Positions 57,065 to 64,000 of a stretch of 64,000 bases of DNA are shown in pieces. The DNA is taken from assembly GCA_001683735.1 (NCBI GenBank), contig LUGG01000038.1, positions 186,001-250,000 on the forward strand. The letters run 5' to 3'. This DNA comes from Grifola frondosa (lineage: Eukaryota; Basidiomycota; Agaricomycetes; Polyporales; Grifolaceae). Each line of letters opens with the position of its first letter. Position 1 is the stretch's first letter. A model generated the notes under the pieces. That model was not told the origin of the DNA. It worked only from the letters and a program-made list of their open reading frames with translations, and did no database searches. A program made the position numbers and the translations under genes.

Positions 57065-59692
57065 CTGTGGTCACCATTTTGGTATTACAATATAGCACAA
57101 ACCTGCCAAAACCGTTGTGAGTTAGCAGGTCAGGTTGTAAAATTGGGCTGTAATACAATGCTGGGCTGATTGTATTAGCTATTGTATTACAACAGTAGCA
57201 TTGTAATACAATAGGTGCAATGTATTACAACTAGGCTGGTTGTGATATTCCTATAGTACAATCAGGTCTCATTGTAATATTCAATAGTACAATCAGGTCT
57301 GCTTGTAATACTTCATTATTACAATCTCACCTGGTTGTATCATCCATATCTGGCTAATAGGCTTCGGGCAAATACCTGATTTGCATATGTTGTGGAAACA
57401 TACCGCTTTTGGTATGTTTTGGCTTCAGCCACCATATGTTTTTCCCTCTATTCCTCCTTCAATTCTTCACCAATTCTCTTCATTCTTGGTGCATCTGAAA
57501 ACGCTCATTCTGTACAGTTATATTATGTAAATTTTAATATGTTATTCGAATTAAAACATACCATTCTGGGCTTACCCCAGAATGTTTTTCTGAATTTCCC
57601 CCTCAAATTTTACCAAATTTCTCCATTCCTTTATTACCCTTGTCGCATGAATGTCCATTTAATGTTCTCAATTTACTTTGGCAGAATATGCGATGAAAAA
57701 CATTCCATTTCTGGGGGTGCAGGCTCAGCCACACCAGAATTCCTCCCCTTGCCCTCCATCAGTTCTGCATGGAATTTCTTCATAACATTCCCCTTGCTCT
57801 ATATTAATGTACTCTTTGATATTATCTACAGTACAGAGTCACAAACTACAATGAATATTCGTCTCCCCTTGCTTTGCTGGCTGATATTCACCCCAGATTG
57901 AGAAGTTAATACTTCACCAATTCACGCGCATGAGAAACCGTCTGAAAGGTAGAATTTGTCCTAATAAGGCGATCTTTACGCGAAAGGAATCCGTCCGGTA
58001 TTCGTTTCACAATGCACACATCAGTATTCAAGGGTAATGGGTACACTTCCTCCATTGTTTTCGGATGGGATTTTGATCAAATCTTGAGGGGATTTTTTTA
58101 TTTATTAGCATTCATAAGGGCTCTAAAATGAGCTCTCAATCATTCTTATCAGACGTGAAGTGAGATAGCAAATTCCTTATCAGCTTCACCAGCTGATTAC
58201 TCAATTGTACTAATATATCAAAGTGAATAAAAGATCGGATTGCAGAGCTGAATAGAGATATAATACAGCTTCAAAACAAGCCTAACATCACAAAATTCGG
58301 TGAGGAACTGAATGTGCAATCAATGGATCAGTGTATCTGGCTCCAGATTCACTGTACAGGTGACTTGAGCTCGGAATAGCAGTACTGAGCATTCAGCCAC
58401 AATTGGGTGTTCTGAAGGTAATCTCTTCATATCTCATCCACATCTTCATGGATTCTTCTAATTTTTGCTGAAACATGTACAGGCGCATTTGTAGTGTATT
58501 TATGTGTGTCTACATATTTTCATAGAAGCTACAAATAATTCTAGGCAGGAATCATCACATTTGAGTGATTCCATCATAGAGTTGTGAATAATGCGAATGA
58601 AGACATCATAAGTGGCTCATTTTGACGCTACATACTGTGTACCAATGTGCGCAAAAAGGAATACAAAAAATGAGTAAATGTACACGAAGATATTGGAGGG
58701 CAGTGTGGAGTTGCCACACAGGAGTGTTCTGAGCATTATGAGGCAAATACCGGACGGATTCCTTTCGCGTAAAGATCGCCTTATTAGGACAAATTCTACC
58801 TTTCAGACGGTTTCTCATGCGCGTGAATTGGTGAAGTATTAACTTCTCAATCTGGGGTGAATATCAGCCAGCAAAGCAAGGGGAGACGAATATTCATTGT
58901 AGTTTGTGACTCTGTACTGTAGATAATATCAAAGAGTACATTAATTAGAGCAAGGGGAATGTTAAATGAAGAAATTCCATGCAGAACTGATGGAGGGCAA
59001 GGGGAGGAATTCTGGTGTGGCTGAGCCTGCACCCACCAGAAATGGAATGTTTTTCATCGCATATTCTGCCAAAGTAAATTGAGAACATTAAATGGGACAT
59101 TCATGCGACAAGGGTAATAAAGGAATGGAGAAATTTGGTAAATATTTGAGGGGGAAATTCAGAAAAACATTCTGGGTAACTGCCCAGAATGGTATGTTTT
59201 AATTCGAATAACATATTAAAATATTTACATAATATAACTGTACAGAATGAGCGTTTTCAGATGACCAAAGAAAGAGAATTGGTGAAGAATTGAAGGAGGA
59301 ATAGAGGAAAAACATATGGTGGCTAAGCCAAAACATACCAAAAGCGGTATGTTTCCACAACATATGACAAATCAGGTATTTGCCCCGAAGCCTATTAGCC
59401 AGATATGGATGATACAACCAGGTGAGATTGTAATAATGAAGTATTACAAGCAGACCTGATTGTACTATTGAATATTACAATGAACCTGATTGTACTATAG
59501 GAATTACACAACCAGCCCTAGTTGTAATACATTGCAGCCTAATTGTATTACAATGCTACTGTTGTAATACAATAGCTAATACAATCAGCCCAGCATTGTA
59601 TTACAGCCCAATTTTACAACCTGATCTGCTAACTCACAACAGCTTTGGCAGGTTTGTGCTATATTGTAGTACAATCTAGGTGACCAGTAGTG
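57065..59692. mobile_element. 2.6-kb palindromic foldback element 2
   Basis: Inverted arms of about 0.93 kb (to 58002 on the left, from 58747 on the right) flank a 744-bp loop. The ends are CTGTGGTCACC and, inverted, CACTACTGGTCACC. A 10-bp direct repeat, GAACAGACAG, lies at 57055-57064 and 59693-59702. The outer 270 bases of each arm repeat TTGTAATACAAT-type motifs. The inner arms and loop are homologous to element 1: shared blocks include CATTCAGCCACAATTGGGTG in the loop and AATAAGG- and TCAATTCTTCAC-type segments in the arms. There is no credible gene. It sits about 280 bases upstream of the start of the minus-strand gene at 55947-56781. Confidence 0.85.
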
Positions 59693-59702
59693 GAACAGAC
59701 AG

Positions 59703-60616
59703 GTGGCGGGCGCTCAGGTGGGGATTGGAACAATTCCCATGCACGGACCTTCCAAGTGCGCATCAAGGTTTGCCACGTCACACTCCTCCTGTTCCATCGC
59801 CCGCCCCTCTCCCTTCCGTCCAATTCAAGTAAGTCCCGCCCCTTTTGTGAAGGCTCCACACTGACTGCTCGCAGCATCGCGGCGTTTTATTCTTCCACAG
59901 GACTACACGCAAGAGCTCTGTGCAAGGGAGCTCCAGCTACCCAACGCTGCGTAATCCATCCTGAGCGACAGCATCGTTTGCTGTTTGCCGGGTGTTGCTC
60001 TCCTCCGACCTGGACGACTCGACCTGGACGACTTATCAGCATTTCCTTCCGGCGATCTCACCTATCCTCCCTACGTGCCCTTTTCTTTGCTTTGCTGCAG
60101 CGCTTCTTTTGGGCTGTTCTCTCTTCCGCTGTTGTTCTCCCCAGGAGTGTGGTATGTGTGGTGGTGATATCACAAGGTACGTCTTGAATTTCGTTTGCAC
60201 ACATGTCACGCTCATTCATGCAACATTGCCTCACCTATGCACGCGTCTGTGTCCGTAGTTAATATTGTTACCTGCTGCCCATACCAGATTTTCATAGTTG
60301 GCCTGTATCCTGTATCTGGCTCTTGATTTCGAATAGAAAATCTTAATTTGCACGCCGTTGTACGTAGGCCTTCAGCTCGATGCGATCACCAGTAGATGCT
60401 GACACAAAAATGAAAAAAAAACAGCATGCCTTGTCCGGAAAATGTTATGGAGCCCCCTGGACCATGGCCGACCACTTGGCTCGGTGGCGGGCCCCCGTCG
60501 CAGGCCCCCGATGGCACGCTTGTTTTGAAAAAGAACGCGAAGCTCAGTAAGTGGCTCCATCGTACCGGTCTAGCAGGTCGCTAAATTGTTTTCAGAGCGC
60601 AGCCAGATCCTCCATG
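59703..60616. other. Intergenic, no gene supported
   Basis: Pyrimidine-rich, with several candidate donor and acceptor sites (for example cagGTACGTC at about 60175) that might belong to a 5' leader of the gene starting near 60617. Open frames show no domain. Confidence 0.4.
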
Positions 60617-62645
60617 TTCGACGTGCTCGTTGCAGCAGAGGCGAGTAGTTCGGGTGCAATCTGGATGTTGCCAAACCAGACGTGGGTTCCACGATTTCCT
60701 GTGGCGCGTAACGGTGGTATCGACACCATGGAGGATGGACGTTGGGGCTATCATGAGTTTTCTCGGTGGCCGCAGAATTTTGATTTCCGTTCGTTGTACC
60801 ATGCTTGCATTCCCGCAAAGCCCTCCCCCGATGGCCCGACGGAGGTATTTTTCCGTCGCATTCGTGATGAGGATTTCGAGGCCGATCGTTCTTGATGGCT
60901 TGGGTTTTTTGCGACCCGCGTTTATGGCTGAACTCTCTGTTGGAGTGGAAAAAGTTATGCGGCATTGGGAAGTCTCCGGGCTTGAAGGCCCAAACAGCGC
61001 TATCCGGGAGAAAATCTGCGTGCTATCCTCATCAATCTCCTCGATCGTCTTCGATTGCTACCCGTCCACCTGAGACCGCTATTTGTGTTGCTGCGCATGT
61101 ACAACGTACGGCATTGGAGCTCGCAGGTTTCACAACTTGGATTGAAATCATAGCCGATCGCTGGGATAATCACAGTTTCGTTGCGCGTGACGTCTTGCCT
61201 GTACTGGGAGCATTCGCATTGAGCACTGCAGTTGCTCAGAAGTTGTATGAGTCGGTCTTCCGGTGTGGCTCATTCAGTGGCACACCCCTCGTCTTACTAT
61301 CTACGAGATGTAGTGTCAGCATCGTCTCTCCCGTTCGACATGTCGACGAATCCTGGCGGTGCGAGGTTCGTCACTTTGCGCGGAGATGAAACTTCCCTCA
61401 TGAATCAAGCGGGCAACTGGCAGCAAATCATGTGGAATGCCTTGGTTCATAACATTGGTGATCGTCGTCTCGGGTCCTTACTCCCTGCAGTTGAAGAGAC
61501 AAAGAAGCAAGCAGAGCATGATGATAGGTCTGAGCCTCCAGCCAAGAAGACGCATCGTGGCAGGCGGGGCAGGAAGTCAGCTCGGCCTGACGGGAAGGCA
61601 ATGAAGGAGATGACCACTGTGACGTACCAGCGGACGCAGAGGCTCGCGATAACAACCGGGGTGCCTTGCTATCGTGACGCATCATCCTACGGTTCAACAC
61701 TATCCTCCTCCTTCAGTCATCGGTATCTCTCCGCCCTGGATCTCCGCGCTCCAGCAGGTCTCTCCTGTACCCTCCCACCTGCGTCCCACAAGTACTTCTA
61801 TCCGCCTCCCTTCCTTCTACAGCTGACCATCAGGCCCCCCGACCACCGCAGCGCATGAGAAGGTGGGGCATACCTGCACAATCTCGCGCGCATCAGGTCT
61901 TTTTGCCGTCAGCGCTTGATCGACCCTCTATAGGAGGGGCGCGCTCACTCTCGTGGAATGGCGTGAAGCTCTGTGGGGTGCATACGAATACGATGCTTTT
62001 GCTCCGGCCCCTGCGGGTGCATCCGAGAGGGGCCAGAAGCGCCACACCGCTAAGCTTGATATGCGTCGTTTGTGCGCGAAAGGTGCTCGTCTGACTTCCT
62101 ATCAAGACTCAGACCAGCCCGCGCTCGCTGGAATCACTGTCACGGCAGAGAGCGCTCGCCACGATCCGCGTGTTCTGGCTCATCTCGCATGGGAGTCGCA
62201 TGAGATCAACTTCCGCGCGGAATTGCTGGCACTGGATGAAGTGGAGATGGACCGGTCATCATGGACGGATCTCATTCGTTGGGGTAGAGAGATGGATGTT
62301 GCGCGAGTGTGGTGCCCAGCAGGGTCGGGTATGAGCATTGTGCCCGTGGAGTGGAATACCAATCGGCGGCGTATCTCTGGACCCTCCAACGACTGTGGGT
62401 TGGGAACGAGGGAGGTTTCACTTAGCTGCCCTCGTGCAGTCTTTGCCTCTTGGCCCAGGGTGCCACGCCATCTCGTGCTGAGGTCGGACAACATTCTCAC
62501 CTGCTCGCGGAGGAACATGCCGCATTCAACGGGATGCGGTGACCTTCTACACCGAATCGTTTGTGAGGGTCTTCAGACGTTTGCCCATCCCTCCAGCCTT
62601 CATGCTTATGCCGGACGTTGCCCCGTGTTAGTCAATTTGTCTTGA
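60617..62645 (+). pseudogene. Agaricomycete-specific hypothetical protein, frames broken
   Basis: A large family that I know only as hypothetical Agaricomycete proteins, often near repeats; function unknown. Blocks in family order: TWVPRFPVARNGGIDTMEDG, RWGYHEFSRWPQNFDF, SLYHACIPAKP, VFFRRIRDEDFEAD; LGFLRPAFMAELSVGVEKVM; DVLPVLGAFALSTAVAQKLY, GLPVWLIQWHTP; a basic middle (KKTHRGRRGRKSA); WREALWGAYEYDAFAP; LAWESHEINFRAELLALDEV. The end region has LPIPPAFMLMPDVAP. Breaks: a TGA at about 60893 with a T run beside it, and frame changes near 61250, 61630-61950 and 62520. A single gene of about 600 residues without introns would fit if the breaks were repaired. Start at 60617 is the first Met before the conserved block. 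Confidence 0.55.
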
Positions 62646-63046
62646 GCAATGACACTGTTCTTTCCTTAGTGATCGCCCCTTCGTACTGTACGAGTAGATG
62701 GATCATCGCGGACTTCTTGTGCTCCCCTCCCCCATGCAGTTCTTTTTGCTTTCGTCGTTTTCAATTTGCTTCTTCTACTTGGTCTTGGAGATTGCGTTCA
62801 GCGTTGGCACACTTGGGCGCTCGTGCCGTGGATTTGGCTCGCCTGATCGAAGAATTGCTCTGTGGCATCGTCGCTTGTATGATTTTTGCAATTTACTGTG
62901 TATACGATTATCCCCTCTGGAGCGCTGAGTTTTTCTCTGAGGGTAGGTAAGTGTAACGTTCCGTTAGTCCACTTGCAAGCGTCGTCGCATCAACAAGTCA
63001 GTATGTCACCGTTCTCAAGTCTGCACTGGTTACTATCTTCACAGGG

Positions 63047-64000
63047 ATGGGGAAGACAAAATGGCGACTTGCAGAACTCGAATTCTTGCATCAGTGCTGT
63101 CAAACTCCCGATATCAAGAGCACTCTGGAAGAAAAGGGCGGTGGGGTCAAGGCAGCGTTGTTACTCACTGATCGGTATCACGCTCACTTTGGTGAGACAG
63201 CATTTCCAGCGGAAAGTGAAGAGGCGTTCGAAATGCCGAATGGCCGCCAAGAGGAAGAATGCAAGACCTTGGTGCGGGAATTAGCTGAGACGGCGGACGA
63301 GGCCCAGCTCAGACGGTCAGAAATTCCTACGGTAATTGTTACTCGTCGCCAGAATGAAATTATGACTGACATGCAGGTCCACAGCGCATTCGTAACTGGA
63401 TGAAGAACACTATCGCCAAGAAGAAGAAACCTGTGGAGCTGCCTGTTCCTCCCGTTCCGTCTGCGCGGAGCACGCCACGCAAAGTCACTGCCCTCGATGT
63501 GTACAAGTCCACCCATCCCGACCGTCCCAAAGTGGAGATCATCGAAGGACGGGATGGCCGCATGAGAGCGAATCTCGGCAAATTTGCTTCCGAGGCCAAG
63601 GTTCGTTTCGAGCAACTTGACGACGGACAAGGCTGCTTTGGAGCCGAGGCACGCTCTCGCTCAGCCGGCCAAGTCAATGAAGGAGGACTTCAAGACGATG
63701 ATGAACGGGCGAGGTAATATATCCGTAGGCTGGCATTCAGGCACTGACGAACCATCGATTCACAGGAAATCGGCAGCGCTGCCTCAGTGGATGGAGGCTA
63801 CCGCTAAGAGCTGGGAGGCACAAACGGGCTGGATAGGTTATTTCATCTTAGGTGGAGTGGACGCAGCCGGGAAATTGCAGGCATATGCGTGAGTTGGCTA
63901 CAAAGAACTTACGTCCATATCTAACGTTCCTTTGGATAGTACCAATACAGGAATAGACTCTACTGGTGCCAACTTCGAAGAACGGTTGGCTCGCGTTTTG
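63047..64000 (+). CDS. Agaricomycete hypothetical protein, 5' and 3' incomplete
   Basis: Exon 63047-63331 begins MGKTKWRLAELEFLHQ; upstream in-frame text (VTVLKSALVTIF) may extend it. An intron fits at 63332-63384, giving EIPT followed by RIRNWMKNTIAKKKKP, the recognisable signature of a family of long Agaricomycete hypothetical proteins. KVTALDVYKSTHPDRP and KFASEAKVRFEQLDD follow. A frame change lies near 63628, and further introns near 63714-63765 and 63892-63940. The last blocks, SWEAQTGWIGYFILGGVDA and TNTGIDSTGANFEERLA, match the family's C-terminal half. The gene runs off the window. No function is known; the basic RNWxKN motif could bind nucleic acid, but that is a guess. Confidence 0.5.

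Noticed and set aside
57392..57901. 169-codon frame in foldback element 2
   Set aside because: It crosses AT-rich arm sequence, its 3' part is mirrored in the other arm, and no protein family is recognisable.

Overview
The window looks like a repeat-rich stretch of a basidiomycete nuclear genome, probably Agaricomycetes and possibly Polyporales. The evidence is the short GT-AG introns (mostly 49-62 bp), a KDZ transposase with its CxC2-type cysteine cluster, a DUF6589-type gene, a chromovirus, a Copia element, and several protein families that I know only as uncharacterised Agaricomycete families. No CRISPR array, operon or other bacterial feature is present. All family names come from recognising motifs by eye; no search was run.

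Layout, left to right. 0.7-2.9 kb: a frameshifted lineage-specific gene. 3.9-4.7 kb: a decayed small secreted protein gene and a leftover exon. 6.4-9.2 kb: an intact ten-exon dynamin-type GTPase. 9.15-14.5 kb: a tandem array of about four 1.35-1.4 kb repeat units that starts on the dynamin stop codon. 16.4-17.9 kb (minus): a TEA/ATTS transcription factor gene. 19.56-21.90 kb: a small inverted-repeat element carrying two convergent, truncated genes (DUF6589-type and RecQ-like helicase). 24.56 kb: an intron-containing tRNA-Thr. 25.6-28.7 kb: a membrane-anchored GH5 exo-beta-1,3-glucanase. 29.5-30.6 kb: ketopantoate hydroxymethyltransferase (panB).

32.1-49.7 kb is a nest of insertions. A minus-strand copy of the 9-14 kb repeat was entered by a Copia element (32848-37597, duplication TCTGC) and by a Ty3/Gypsy chromovirus (38115-49344, duplication GCGCC). 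The chromovirus integrase was then entered by a 4-kb palindromic foldback element (39515-43535, duplication CGAGATG). 50.5-56.8 kb (minus) carries a gene remnant, a broken KDZ transposase gene and a second hypothetical gene. A second, related palindrome sits at 57065-59692 (duplication GAACAGACAG). 60.6-64 kb holds two more Agaricomycete-specific hypothetical genes; the last runs off the end.

Two themes stand out. First, the two giant palindromes share a homologous core but carry different iterated terminal motifs, and the 19.56-21.90 kb element looks like an internal-deletion derivative of a larger transposon with a helicase. Second, single-base indels, many in G or C runs, break conserved genes such as panB, the GH5 enzyme and the TEA factor and dominate the difference between the two chromovirus LTRs. 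Part of the apparent decay may therefore be consensus error rather than biology.
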